From NCBI GenBank assembly GCA_036521075.1, contig DATDIL010000143.1, positions 1-64,000 of the forward strand: a stretch of 64,000 bases of DNA, read 5' to 3'. The stretch's first letter is position 1. Each line of letters opens with the position of its first letter. This document shows, one piece after another, positions 34,861 through 42,666 of the stretch. Position numbers and translations under genes: made by a program. The notes beneath the pieces are model-generated. The model saw only the letters and a list, made by a program, of their open reading frames with translations, searched no databases and was not told where the DNA came from. The stretch is from DAIDKA01 sp036521075 (GTDB lineage: Bacteria > Pseudomonadota > Gammaproteobacteria > Steroidobacterales > Steroidobacteraceae).

Positions 34861-35010
34861 ATGGAAATCTTCCGCATGGGCCATGATGTCTGGGGCCGCC
34901 CCGTTCTCGAAGGCGTCTCCTGGCAGCTGATCTGGGTTGCCGTCGGCCTCGGCGCGGTGGTGATCATCGGGCATGCGGTTTATCGAGCCATCCGTCCCCG
35001 GAGCACCTGA
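34861..35010 (+). CDS. 49-residue single-span membrane protein of the molybdenum operon
   Basis: A short frame from ATG 34861 (GAGG nine bases upstream) encodes 49 residues. It starts MEIFRMGHDVWGRPVLEGVS, then has one membrane helix (LIWVAVGLGAVVIIGHAVY) and a basic end, RAIRPRST. It lies 30 bases after the FAD subunit gene and two bases before the cytochrome b gene, in the same operon. It is too short for standard gene callers to find easily. It may help anchor the hydroxylase to cytochrome b, or act as a small cytochrome subunit. No family is known to me. Confidence 0.65.
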   Translation: MEIFRMGHDVWGRPVLEGVSWQLIWVAVGLGAVVIIGHAVYRAIRPRST

Positions 35011-35012
35011 GC

Positions 35013-35639
35013 ATGGCCGTCGCAGCAGACCGGATAAACGAAATTCCCGCGCGCTCCGATCGGGTACTGCGCCACGCCGGCGTGGATCGACTGTTCCATT
35101 GGCTCACGGCCGCGTGCGTACTGACACTGATGACTACCGGACTGCTGCCGCACCTGGGCGTGCAGTTCGATTGGGTCGGCGTCCACTGGATCACGGGGCT
35201 CGCGATGGTGGCCCTCGTGACCTTCCATATATTGCGTTCGGTCATCTGGCGGCGGTTACGCGCCATCTGGTTCAGCATCGCCGAACTGCGCACGCATCAG
35301 GTCGGCAAGTATTCGGTTGCGCAGAAGCTGATGCACCACGCAATGACCGTGATGGTGTTGTGCGCGGTGGGCACCGGGGTGCTGATGCTGAAGAAGATAA
35401 ACACACCGCTGTTGGTGCGCGATCCGTACCTGTTCGGCGCCGACACCTGGGGCGTCATCTACGTCGTGCATGGCCTGGCGGCCTTGAGCGCCATCACCCT
35501 GGTGATCGTGCACGTGTACTTCGGCCTGATTCCCGAGAACCGGATGTACCTGCGCGCCATGATCACAGGCTGGATGTCGCGCGGCGAGCAGCGCGCCCGC
35601 GTCGCCGGCATTCGCGCCGGCGAGAAGCACCTGACGTGA
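35013..35639 (+). CDS. cytochrome b membrane subunit (formate dehydrogenase gamma/b561-like)
   Basis: The 208-residue protein has four transmembrane helices (FHWLTAACVLTLMTTGLL, WITGLAMVALVTFHILRSVIW, MHHAMTVMVLCAVGTGVLM, HGLAALSAITLVIVHVYFGL), with His residues spaced as in two-haem b-type cytochromes: RHAGVDRLFHW at the start, the His in TFHI, HH in KLMHHAM, and the pair in the last helix. This is the family of formate dehydrogenase gamma and hydrogenase cytochrome b subunits, which pass electrons from periplasmic enzymes to quinones. In this operon it is the likely quinone-reducing partner of the molybdenum hydroxylase. Confidence 0.9.
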   Translation: MAVAADRINEIPARSDRVLRHAGVDRLFHWLTAACVLTLMTTGLLPHLGVQFDWVGVHWITGLAMVALVTFHILRSVIWRRLRAIWFSIAELRTHQVGKYSVAQKLMHHAMTVMVLCAVGTGVLMLKKINTPLLVRDPYLFGADTWGVIYVVHGLAALSAITLVIVHVYFGLIPENRMYLRAMITGWMSRGEQRARVAGIRAGEKHLT

Positions 35640-36031
35640 CCGAATCCCGCGCGGAGCTGGCGCGCCGCATCGACATCATCGAGCGCGGCTACGAATACCT
35701 GTTGGCCTTCGCCGCGCAAGGTCGCAGGGGCGAGGCCGGCAGCGAGGTGCGCACGACGCTGCTGAGCATGCACGCGGTGCTTGAAGGGCTGGAGCGAATC
35801 GTCACTGCGGCCATCAGTTCCGATGCCCCCGCGCAGCACCAGGACGACGGCGCCTTCATGACCGCGGTTCGCGATGATGCCCTGAAAGCCCGCGGCGCCA
35901 TTGCCTTTACGCTCAACTGCAGCGCGATTGGTTCACAGCTGATCGACAATCTCAACGCCTCGATCCATGTGCGCGCGCTGCTGACCGATCTGTTTCTCGT
36001 CGACCAGGCATTGCGGCAGGCCGCGGCGTGA
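35636..36031 (+). CDS. 131-residue helical protein of the molybdenum operon, unknown
   Basis: GTG 35636 overlaps the cytochrome b stop by four bases and gives 131 residues with no signal or membrane helix. The sequence is helical (ELARRIDIIERGYEYLLAFA, STLLSMHAVLEGLERIV-like TTLLSMHAVLEGLERIVTAA, ALKARGAIAFTLNCSAIGSQ), with a long C-terminal helix ending in DQALRQAAA. The tight coupling suggests a chaperone, maturation factor or accessory of the hydroxylase-cytochrome complex. It does not match the XdhC family, which would be expected for cofactor insertion. The role is unknown. Confidence 0.7.
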   Translation: MTESRAELARRIDIIERGYEYLLAFAAQGRRGEAGSEVRTTLLSMHAVLEGLERIVTAAISSDAPAQHQDDGAFMTAVRDDALKARGAIAFTLNCSAIGSQLIDNLNASIHVRALLTDLFLVDQALRQAAA

Positions 36032-36033
36032 CT

Positions 36034-36669
36034 CTATGCGTTGCCCTGCGCCTTCAGCAACTCAGCGTCAACTTGCGCTACCTTGGAAACTGACGGCCGC
36101 GCATTCCAAAGATCGATGTAGTTCTTGATGGGCGCGACCGCATCGATCAAACCGAAGCCCACCACCGAAGTCAGTGCGCTGCCCCACAACACGTCGGCCG
36201 CCGTAAATCGATCGCCAAGGATCCAGGGGCCTTTGCTGAGCTGAGTGGTGACTGCGTTCAGTGTCGTAGCCAAGTCCCCGTAAGGCATCATGCCGATCGG
36301 TCCGGGCTCACGCTTCATGGCTTTGTCGACCAGCGCCGGCTCAAAGCATGCGGCGTAGAAGACGTACCAGCGCAGATACGGCCCGCGCAACTCATCGTCG
36401 ATCGCGGGTGTGATGCCCGCTTCGGGAAACAGATCCGCCAGATAGATGCCGATGGCCACCTGTTCGGTAATGAGTGTATGGCCATGCAGGATTGCAGGCA
36501 CTTTCCCCATCGGATTCAAGGATAGGTAAGCGCTTTGGCGTTGCTCTCCCGCCTTCATGTTCAAGGCGTGCAGCTTGTACGGTGCCCGAAGTTCCTCCAG
36601 AAGGGCCAAGACACCGGTCGACCGCGTTTGCGGTGCATGGAAGAGCGTAATCGGCTGCGTAGTAGGCAT
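36034..36669 (-). CDS. glutathione S-transferase family protein
   Basis: ATG 36669 gives 211 residues; the frame continues upstream without support. The N-terminal thioredoxin-like domain has ITLFHAPQTRSTGVLALLEE and the cis-Pro segment NPMGKVPAILHGHTLITEQ, with the glutathione-binding E-Q/S. The helical C-terminal domain has PWILGDRFTAADVLWGSAL. It conjugates or reduces small molecules with glutathione; the substrate is unknown. It converges on the molybdenum operon, with two bases between the stops, and is preceded on its strand by an RcnB-like gene. Confidence 0.9.
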   Translation of the reverse strand: MPTTQPITLFHAPQTRSTGVLALLEELRAPYKLHALNMKAGEQRQSAYLSLNPMGKVPAILHGHTLITEQVAIGIYLADLFPEAGITPAIDDELRGPYLRWYVFYAACFEPALVDKAMKREPGPIGMMPYGDLATTLNAVTTQLSKGPWILGDRFTAADVLWGSALTSVVGFGLIDAVAPIKNYIDLWNARPSVSKVAQVDAELLKAQGNA

Positions 36670-36763
36670 CTCAGCTACGCCTTCGGCAACCCCGGGTGAT
36701 AGAGGAACGGTACAGTCGCCGCACTCGGTGCGACGACTGACCTTGGACCTGCTTTGCTGAGAC

Positions 36764-37285
36764 TCAGTAGAACACTCCGTCAACCACGTCGGCGATACGC
36801 CCCGAGCGGATGTTGACCAGGAGCAGATCAGGTCCGTAGCGCACCCACTGATAGCCCGCCGGCGGTGGCGCGAGACCCAGCGACGCGTAACCATCGTAGT
36901 AGTACGGTGCGGTCAGGAAAACCGGCGGCAGAATCCCACCCGTAGCCCAGGCCTGATAAGTGAATCCGTCAGGGAAACTGAACTTCGGTCCACGAACGCT
37001 GCGGTGCCAACTGCCACCGCTCATGAAACGGTGCGCAGGGCGTCGTCCGATATGAGGCACTCTCTCGGTCGCCGCGGTGCTGTGCGAAGGTGCTCGGTGC
37101 GCAGTTGAAGCCGGCTTGGCCTCATTGGGCCGTGCCTCATTCGGTCGTGCCTCATTGGGCCGCGCCTCATTGGGCCGCGTGGTCTTCGGTCGCTCCGAAT
37201 CACGCCGGGGGGGTTGATCCTGCGCTATCACCAAGCTGGATCCGAGTAGCGCTACGCCAGCTGCAATCCATAAACCTTTACGCAT
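36764..37285 (-). CDS. RcnB-like periplasmic protein with (ARPNE) repeats
   Basis: ATG 37285, five bases after an AGGAGG ribosome site, gives 173 residues with a signal peptide (LWIAAGVALLGSSLVIAQ). Near residues 35-55 the motif ARPNE repeats four times. The end of the protein, GYQWVRYGPDLLLVNIRSGR followed by IADVVDGVFY, is the RcnB domain pattern. RcnB influences nickel and cobalt export in enteric bacteria; here no rcnA transporter is adjacent. The repeat-rich linker probably varies in length by slippage. It is divergent from the double-receiver protein. Confidence 0.8.
   Translation of the reverse strand: MRKGLWIAAGVALLGSSLVIAQDQPPRRDSERPKTTRPNEARPNEARPNEARPNEAKPASTAHRAPSHSTAATERVPHIGRRPAHRFMSGGSWHRSVRGPKFSFPDGFTYQAWATGGILPPVFLTAPYYYDGYASLGLAPPPAGYQWVRYGPDLLLVNIRSGRIADVVDGVFY
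37119..37178. repeat. four 15-base tandem repeats inside the RcnB-like gene
   Basis: The unit GCCTCATTGGGCCGT occurs four times head to tail with one to three substitutions (37119, 37134, 37149, 37164). On the minus strand each copy encodes one RPNEA step. As the length is a multiple of three, gain or loss of units keeps the frame. Confidence 0.9.
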
Positions 37286-37558
37286 GTCGGCCTCCTGTAA
37301 GAAGGTCATTATTGCATCTTGCCACCCGCGGCGTCCTCCCCGCGCCCCCGGCCGTATGCCGCCGCAAGTTGCTTCAGCGTGAACTTGACAATGGATTTGC
37401 ATTGTAAAATCAGACACCTGTCGCAGAAAGTCGCCACTGACGAGAGTCATATCTGCCAGGGGGCATTTTCCCCAAAGAATGACGCATTCGTTAAGGACGC
37501 CCCGGGTGTTGGACCAATATTGGCAGTGGAAGCGCGCTTCGCGGCGCGTTGTCCGAGC

Positions 37559-38737
37559 ATGAAATCGCCCGCTGCCGCACGCGTGCTGGTTGCCGGAGAT
37601 GATGCGACTGAAGTTCGTCACCTGGTTGAGAACCTGGGCAAGCACTTCGCGCATGTCGAGAGTTCCACCAACGGCGACACGGCAGCGGCCGACTTTGAGA
37701 AACACGCTCCAGAAGTCATTGTGCTTGCCTTCAAGAGGTTGGAACAGGCGCAGCGCTACTACCTTGCGCTGCATCGCTTTGGCCAATCGATTTACCAGCA
37801 CGCGCACAGAACCGTGCTGTTATGCGGCAAGGAGGACACGGAAGCCGCCTTTGAGCTGTGCAAAAAGCGCTACTTCGATGACTACATTCTGTACTGGCCC
37901 AATCCTCAGGATGGATTGCGAATTGCGATGAGTGTGTGGCTTGCCAGTCGCGAACTGGGACCGAAAATGGAAGGGATGACAGGCCTGGAATTACGTACAC
38001 ACGCGACTCAACTGGCGGGACTTGACCAGCAGCTTACGCAGGAGTTCGAAGAGGGTGAACGGCAGGCCGCCGCTGCCCATGATTCCCTGCTTGATCTTGA
38101 GTGCGATCTTTCCAAGGCGAATGACGAGCTGTCGAGCCACCTGGTGAAGGGTGGCGCCAATGGCGCCATCGAAGTCAAGGACTCCGCAGCCCTCACGAAA
38201 GAGCTTGCGCAATTCAAGGAACGGCAGCGACAGCGCGCCCAACAGGCACGCGACCAAGTCAGCAAACCCATGAGCGCCTGGGCGCAAGGCCTCAAAGCGA
38301 AGGTGGCGCCCGCCTTGACCGGCGTGCGCGCATTTGCGACCCAGATCCAAAAAACCAAGCCCGTGCTGCTGGTTGTGGACGATGACCAGGCGATGCGCGA
38401 CATCCTGGAACCCGTGCTGATCTCGTTGGGATTCGACGTGTTTTTGGTGAGCAGCGGAAATCAGGCGCTGCGCGAACTCACGCATATGCAGCCTGACGTC
38501 ATCCTCATGGATATCAGATTGTCGGACTCCGACGGCGTTACGCTGACGCGACAACTGAAATCCTCGCCGCACCTTGCCCACATCCCGGTAGTCCTCATGA
38601 CCGGGGATTCCCGTCGGGAGCGGCTCATCAGCAGCATCGAGGCGGGCGCCGCCGATTTCATCGCGAAGCCGTTCACGATCGGAGTGCTGCGGGCAAAGCT
38701 GGAGAAAGTCCTGCGCCCATCAGGCGCGCGCGCGTGA
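37559..38737 (+). CDS. two-receiver response regulator with coiled-coil centre
   Basis: ATG 37559 gives 392 residues (earlier in-frame ATGs at 37391 and 37319 exist). Residues 1-125 look like a receiver domain that has lost its phosphorylation site: VLVAGDDATEV keeps the acidic pair, but the Asp position reads VIVLAF. The middle (HATQLAGLDQQLTQEFEEGER, ALTKELAQFKERQRQRAQQA) is a coiled coil. The C-terminal 120 residues are a complete CheY-like receiver: VDDDQAM, DVILMDIRLSDSDG, VVLMTGD and FIAKPF. There is no DNA-binding output domain, so it likely works by protein contacts. Its partner kinase is not in the window. Confidence 0.82.
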   Translation: MKSPAAARVLVAGDDATEVRHLVENLGKHFAHVESSTNGDTAAADFEKHAPEVIVLAFKRLEQAQRYYLALHRFGQSIYQHAHRTVLLCGKEDTEAAFELCKKRYFDDYILYWPNPQDGLRIAMSVWLASRELGPKMEGMTGLELRTHATQLAGLDQQLTQEFEEGERQAAAAHDSLLDLECDLSKANDELSSHLVKGGANGAIEVKDSAALTKELAQFKERQRQRAQQARDQVSKPMSAWAQGLKAKVAPALTGVRAFATQIQKTKPVLLVVDDDQAMRDILEPVLISLGFDVFLVSSGNQALRELTHMQPDVILMDIRLSDSDGVTLTRQLKSSPHLAHIPVVLMTGDSRRERLISSIEAGAADFIAKPFTIGVLRAKLEKVLRPSGARA

Positions 38738-38751
38738 CGCGTGCATCGACG

Positions 38752-39276
38752 CTATCGCTTGCGGGTTCTGGCGCACTGCTGGGTGATCAGCTCCCCTAAT
38801 GTCTGCAGCGCACGCTCCGTCGCGGCGGTCCATGGGTGACCGTAGTTAAGCCGTATGGCGCGAGTAAATTCACGCCGGGCGCAGAAGATGGGTCCGGGTG
38901 CCACGCTGATGTCGTGCTCGAGGGCGCGAGCCTGCACGGCGAGTGCGTCCGCACCCGGTGGCAGCTGCACCCACAGTTGGTAGCCGCCTACGGGGCGCGA
39001 CCAGCTGCACTGCGGAGGAAAGTAATTCTCGAGGGCGCATATGAGCTTCGCCTGTTGCTTCTCGAGCGTACGTCGCAAGCGCGCCAGGTGCCGATCGTAT
39101 ACGCCGGTGTCGAGGCAGCGCGAGATCGCGGCCTGGATGGGAATGCCGGTGGCCAGTGAGGTCGTGATCTTGCGGTTCCTCACCGCGCAGGCAAAGCGTC
39201 CGGCCGCGATCCAGCCGAGCCGGTAGCCGCGGATCAGGCCCTCCAGGTCATGTGCGAGCCGTTCGTACAGTCTCAC
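38752..39276 (-). pseudogene. MocR/PdxR-type regulator with an in-frame internal deletion
   Basis: GTG 39276, with GGAGAG seven bases upstream, gives 174 residues. The first 16 (MRLYERLAHDLEGLIR) match the very start of a GntR winged helix as in MocR regulators. The text then jumps straight to the end of the aminotransferase domain: GYRLGWIAAGRFACAVRNRK, SWSRPVGGYQLWVQLPPGAD, ISVAPGPIFCARREFTRAIR. The rest of the DNA-binding domain and the pyridoxal-phosphate lysine region are missing, about 250-300 residues by family length, yet the frame is kept. It should be inactive both as a regulator and as an enzyme unless it has a new use. Confidence 0.75.
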
Positions 39277-39314
39277 TGGCAGCTCTCCGTTTCGCTGCCG
39301 GCATGATAAGTGGC

Positions 39315-39527
39315 TCAGGGTCCGGTGTGCGGCGAGATCAGGTGCATGTAAAAGCCGGCCATCAGCAGCACGAACAGGACCAGTGACAGCCCGATCCGCC
39401 AGGCCAGCGCCTGCATCATGGCATCCGACTGGTTTGGCCCGGAGCTCATATGAAAGAGGCCCTTCCCCAAGTACACCACGATGCAACCCAGGAGCGCGAT
39501 TACGACGATCTTGAATTCTTCAGGCAT
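39315..39527 (-). CDS. DUF2909-type twin-transmembrane protein
   Basis: The 70-residue protein has two membrane helices (FKIVVIALLGCIVVYLGKGL and GLSLVLFVLLMAGFYMHL) with the loop FHMSSGPNQSDAMMQALAWR between them. This hairpin layout and the RIGLSLVLF segment match the DUF2909 family, which in proteobacteria often lies near cytochrome oxidase assembly genes. Here no oxidase gene is adjacent. It overlaps the next small gene upstream by 28 bases. Confidence 0.75.
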   Translation of the reverse strand: MPEEFKIVVIALLGCIVVYLGKGLFHMSSGPNQSDAMMQALAWRIGLSLVLFVLLMAGFYMHLISPHTGP

Positions 39528-39694
39528 GGGGTAATCTCCGTATGGCCCCGGGAGTGCCCGCCCGCGACGAATATCGCGCCCGGCATCGCCGCCATGAGCA
39601 CCACGAGTCCCCCCGCGAGGCGATAGCCCTCAACCAGGCCGAAGGCGACGCCGAGCGGGGTGGACACCAGCAGAATGGGCTTGGCGATCCTCAT
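39500..39694 (-). CDS. small membrane protein, unknown
   Basis: A 64-residue frame has two hydrophobic stretches (PILLVSTPLGVAFGLV and AGGLVVLMAAMPGAIFVAGG) with a short polar tail that overlaps the DUF2909 gene by 28 bases. The composition fits a membrane hairpin, and the position ahead of a similar small protein supports co-expression. No family is recognised and the overlap is rather long, so this is tentative. Confidence 0.4.
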   Translation of the reverse strand: MRIAKPILLVSTPLGVAFGLVEGYRLAGGLVVLMAAMPGAIFVAGGHSRGHTEITPCLKNSRSS

Positions 39695-39841
39695 GTAACT
39701 AGCCTAGACCTTCATGATGGGTGGGGGCAGATGCAGATATCGCCTTGTTCATGCGGTCCAGATGGGCCGAGGGCGGCACCGGCCGGCCGACGCGAGCCGT
39801 GTTTGACCGAACCCCAGCGGGCCGCCTAGTCTGGCAACACC

Positions 39842-40051
39842 GTGTCGCCAATCCTTGTCCTGGTAGGCTGGCTGATTCTGCTGGTGCTGTGCTGGCCCTT
39901 CGCGCTATTGGCGCTGATTCTGTGGCCATTGGTATGGCTGATTTCGCTACCCTTTCGCCTCATCGGGATTACCTTTGAGGCCGTCTTCGCGCTGCTGCGG
40001 GCGGTGTTGCTGTTGCCTGCAAGAGTCCTGGGCGGTCAGCCGAAGCGATAG
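39842..40051 (+). CDS. small hydrophobic membrane protein, unknown
   Basis: GTG 39842 starts a 69-residue protein that is almost wholly hydrophobic (SPILVLVGWLILLVLCWPFA, LLALILWPLVWLISLPF) with two or three possible helices and a basic end, GGQPKR. Its stop is two bases before another frame start. It looks like a conserved membrane miniprotein, but no function is known to me. Confidence 0.5.
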   Translation: MSPILVLVGWLILLVLCWPFALLALILWPLVWLISLPFRLIGITFEAVFALLRAVLLLPARVLGGQPKR

Positions 40052-40077
40052 ACATGCGAGGGGGGAGATGGGTGTCC

Positions 40078-40338
40078 ATGAAAGGTTGGAGTGTCGTGGC
40101 CACATTCGGCGACCGTATTTTGGCGCAGGCGCTGCTTGGCCTGCTGGAGTCCGAACAGCTGCCCTGTTATCTCGCCTCGAACGCAGCCGTGCCGGGCCTT
40201 GGAACGGAGTTCACGGTCCTGGTACCCAGCCAGTTCCTGCGCAAGGCGCAGCGGACGGTTGAGCAGGCCAGCGTCTCGGAACAGGAACTGACCGAGCTTG
40301 CAATGGGCGCGGGCCCGGGGGCAGTCGAGAAATCATGA
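40078..40338 (+). CDS. DUF2007-like small protein
   Basis: From ATG 40078 the product is 86 residues (an ATG at 40054 adds eight). It reads KGWSVVATFGDRILAQALLG, then LLESEQLPCYLASNAAVPGL and FTVLVPSQFLRKAQRTVEQA. The pattern of a strand, a helix with LLES-x-x-x-P and a second strand ending in VP resembles the DUF2007 signal-transducing fold. It is cytoplasmic with no membrane helix. It overlaps the next gene by four bases (ATGA). Confidence 0.65.
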   Translation: MKGWSVVATFGDRILAQALLGLLESEQLPCYLASNAAVPGLGTEFTVLVPSQFLRKAQRTVEQASVSEQELTELAMGAGPGAVEKS

Positions 40339-40901
40339 GACCCATCGTTCATATTCGCTGCGCCGTGACGGTAGCGTGCCTGGTGGCCGCCCTGCTGGCT
40401 GTGCCGGCAATCCCTGCCGAAGAGTTCTCTTCAGTACAGACCAAGTGGGACGCCATTACCAAGTGTGCGTCGCTGGTGGATGATGGCGGGCGCCATGCCT
40501 GCCTCGATGACGTTCTGCGCAAGTCCGGCCTCATGCCTGCGGCAGCGCGAGCAGCGACGAGTCGCCAGCGGTTTGGATTACCGGCTCCTGCGGTTGCAGC
40601 TGCGGTGGCACCGGCTCCAGTTGCGGTTGTGGCGGCTCCCGCCACTGCCGTGGCCCCTCCAAGCGTTAAGCGTGCTGCGGACGATCTGATTCAGGTCACC
40701 TTGGCCGGCGTAAAACGAGGCGGCGATGGGGCGCTGGTCCTGAATACCACCGAAGGGGCCGTATGGCGACAGATCGAGGCCGTGGACCTGCATCCCGATC
40801 CGGTTGCCGGCGATACCCTCACCATCAAGCGCACGGTCTTCGGGGGTTATATGTGTCAGTCCAAGAAGTGGATTGTGTTCCGCTGCGTCCGAACACATTG
40901 A
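40335..40901 (+). CDS. exported protein of unknown function
   Basis: The 188-residue product has a signal peptide (VACLVAALLAVPAIPAEE) and an early helical part (SVQTKWDAITKCASLVDDGG, RHACLDDVLRKSG) with two cysteines. A low-complexity Ala/Pro/Val linker follows, then a C-terminal beta domain (VKRGGDGALVLNTTEGAVWR, LTIKRTVFGGYMCQSKKWIV). The beta domain with a final CQSKKWIVFRC suggests a disulfide. It resembles uncharacterised periplasmic proteins of proteobacteria. It is translationally coupled to the DUF2007-like gene. Confidence 0.65.
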   Translation: MRPIVHIRCAVTVACLVAALLAVPAIPAEEFSSVQTKWDAITKCASLVDDGGRHACLDDVLRKSGLMPAAARAATSRQRFGLPAPAVAAAVAPAPVAVVAAPATAVAPPSVKRAADDLIQVTLAGVKRGGDGALVLNTTEGAVWRQIEAVDLHPDPVAGDTLTIKRTVFGGYMCQSKKWIVFRCVRTH

Positions 40902-41139
40902 GGGTCCCGATCCCCGGCGGGCCCATCACCGTGCTTTTTCCTACCGATCCATGCCTCGGTGATTACGGTTGACGGAATTCAAGTATCTGTTTTTATTGGA
41001 GATTTACAGATGCGAAGGACATTCAGGCGCTTAGCCTATGACTGACACTAATAGGTTAAGGGCAACAATTCGCTTTGCGCCGATTCCATTGGGCCACCAA
41101 CGGCATAGTCTTTCGGGCATACGCGTGGAGGCTAATCGA

Positions 41140-42666
41140 ATGCGGTGGTGGTACTTAAGCTTGGTGGTGATCTGCTGCTCGCTCGCGGCGGCTGGGGACA
41201 AAGTGTCCGTGGCGACCGGGATTGCGGCCCCGCCGCTCATTGCTGCCACCCGCGCCCACGATTCGGCCAAGGCGCTCGAAATCCTCGCAGCGCAGCCGCG
41301 CCCGGACGTGAACCAGCGTTCGGTGGATGGCACGACCGCCTTGCACTGGGCGGTCTACAACAATGATGTTGCCGTCATCGATCGCCTGCTGGCCACGGGG
41401 GCCAATCCGAATCTGCGCAATGATTACAATGCGACGCCCCTTGCCGCGGCGGCGGTCGTCGGCAACCCGGCAGTGATACGGAAATTACTCAAGGCGGGCG
41501 CGGATCCCGAATCGGCGAATGCCGACGGGCAGACGGCGCTGATGGTGCTGGCGCGCACCAGTAACGTTGAGGCCGCGAAGCTCCTCCTCAAGGCGGGCGC
41601 CCAGGTCAATGCGCATGAGACCTGGCGCGGGCAGACCGCGTTGATGTGGGCGGCGGCCCAGTCGCAGCCGCAGATGGTTCGGCTGTTGATCGAACACGGT
41701 GCCGACGTAAACGCGATCTCCAAGCTGACGCACTTCGAGCGCCAGGTGACGGCCGAGCCGCGCATGCAGCAACGCCCCTCGGGCGGGTTGACCCCCCTGC
41801 TGTACGCCGCGCGCGCCGGGTGCCTTGAATGCGTGAAGGAATTGGTACGCGGCGGCGCGGATATCAACCTTGCGGATCCCGATGGCATCACGCCCCTCAT
41901 CATGGCGGGTATCAATGCCAGTTTCGACGTGGCGGGGTTCCTGGTGACAAAAGGTGCCGAGCTCAATGTCTGGGACACCTGGGGGCGCTCGCCCCTGTAC
42001 GCCGTCGTGGACCTCAACACCGTTCCGACCGGTGGCCGCGCCGACCGGCCCTCCTCCGATGCGACCACCGGCACGGAACTGGTCAAGATCATGCTCGAAC
42101 ACGGTGCGAATCCGAATCTGCAGATCAAGATCGTCCCGCCCTTGCGTTCGCTGCGTGATGATCGCGGACCCGACGCCGTGCTGCAGGCTGGCACCACGCC
42201 ACTGGCGCGCGCGGCCAAAGGCGGCGACGTGGATGTCGTGCGGCTGCTGCTGGCGCACGGCGCCAACCCCTCATTGCCGACCGTGCAGGGTGTCACGCCC
42301 ATGATGATGGCCGCCGGCACCGAGTACTCGGGCCGCGATTCACGCGGCCGCTACCAGACCGAAGAGCAGGCCGCGCAGATCATTCAGTTGCTCCTGGGTG
42401 CGGGCGCGGACATCAACGCGCGCGCCAACGATGGCGGCACTGCCTTGCACGGGGCCGCGAGCCGCGGTCGCAACGCCATCGTCAATCTGCTCGTGGCGCA
42501 CAACGCTGATCCTTTGATCCGGGACGCCCGCGGACGAACTGCCGCGGATGTCGCGAATGGCGTGGGTGGTGGGGGCTTCGGACGGGTGCCCGACACGTAT
42601 CCGGAAACAGCGGCGCTGCTGAAGAAACTGATGGCCGATACCGGTGCACGCGGGGGTGCGCGATGA
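41140..42666 (+). CDS. exported ankyrin-repeat protein
   Basis: ATG 41140, with GGAGG eight bases upstream, gives 508 residues. A signal peptide (WWYLSLVVICCSLAAAG) sends it out of the cytoplasm. At least nine ankyrin repeats follow, for example VDGTTALHWAVYNNDVAVID, ADGQTALMVLARTSNVEAAK, GGTALHGAASRGRNAIVNLL and ARGRTAADVANGVGGG, with two longer loops near residues 200 and 290. The repeats form a curved scaffold for binding other proteins. It starts a four-gene operon with overlapping genes, so its likely partners are the MBL-fold, DUF1592 and DUF1552 proteins that follow. Confidence 0.88.
   Translation: MRWWYLSLVVICCSLAAAGDKVSVATGIAAPPLIAATRAHDSAKALEILAAQPRPDVNQRSVDGTTALHWAVYNNDVAVIDRLLATGANPNLRNDYNATPLAAAAVVGNPAVIRKLLKAGADPESANADGQTALMVLARTSNVEAAKLLLKAGAQVNAHETWRGQTALMWAAAQSQPQMVRLLIEHGADVNAISKLTHFERQVTAEPRMQQRPSGGLTPLLYAARAGCLECVKELVRGGADINLADPDGITPLIMAGINASFDVAGFLVTKGAELNVWDTWGRSPLYAVVDLNTVPTGGRADRPSSDATTGTELVKIMLEHGANPNLQIKIVPPLRSLRDDRGPDAVLQAGTTPLARAAKGGDVDVVRLLLAHGANPSLPTVQGVTPMMMAAGTEYSGRDSRGRYQTEEQAAQIIQLLLGAGADINARANDGGTALHGAASRGRNAIVNLLVAHNADPLIRDARGRTAADVANGVGGGGFGRVPDTYPETAALLKKLMADTGARGGAR

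Noticed and set aside
37119..37178. CRISPR-like repeat
   Set aside because: The units are adjacent without spacers and encode a protein repeat in frame.
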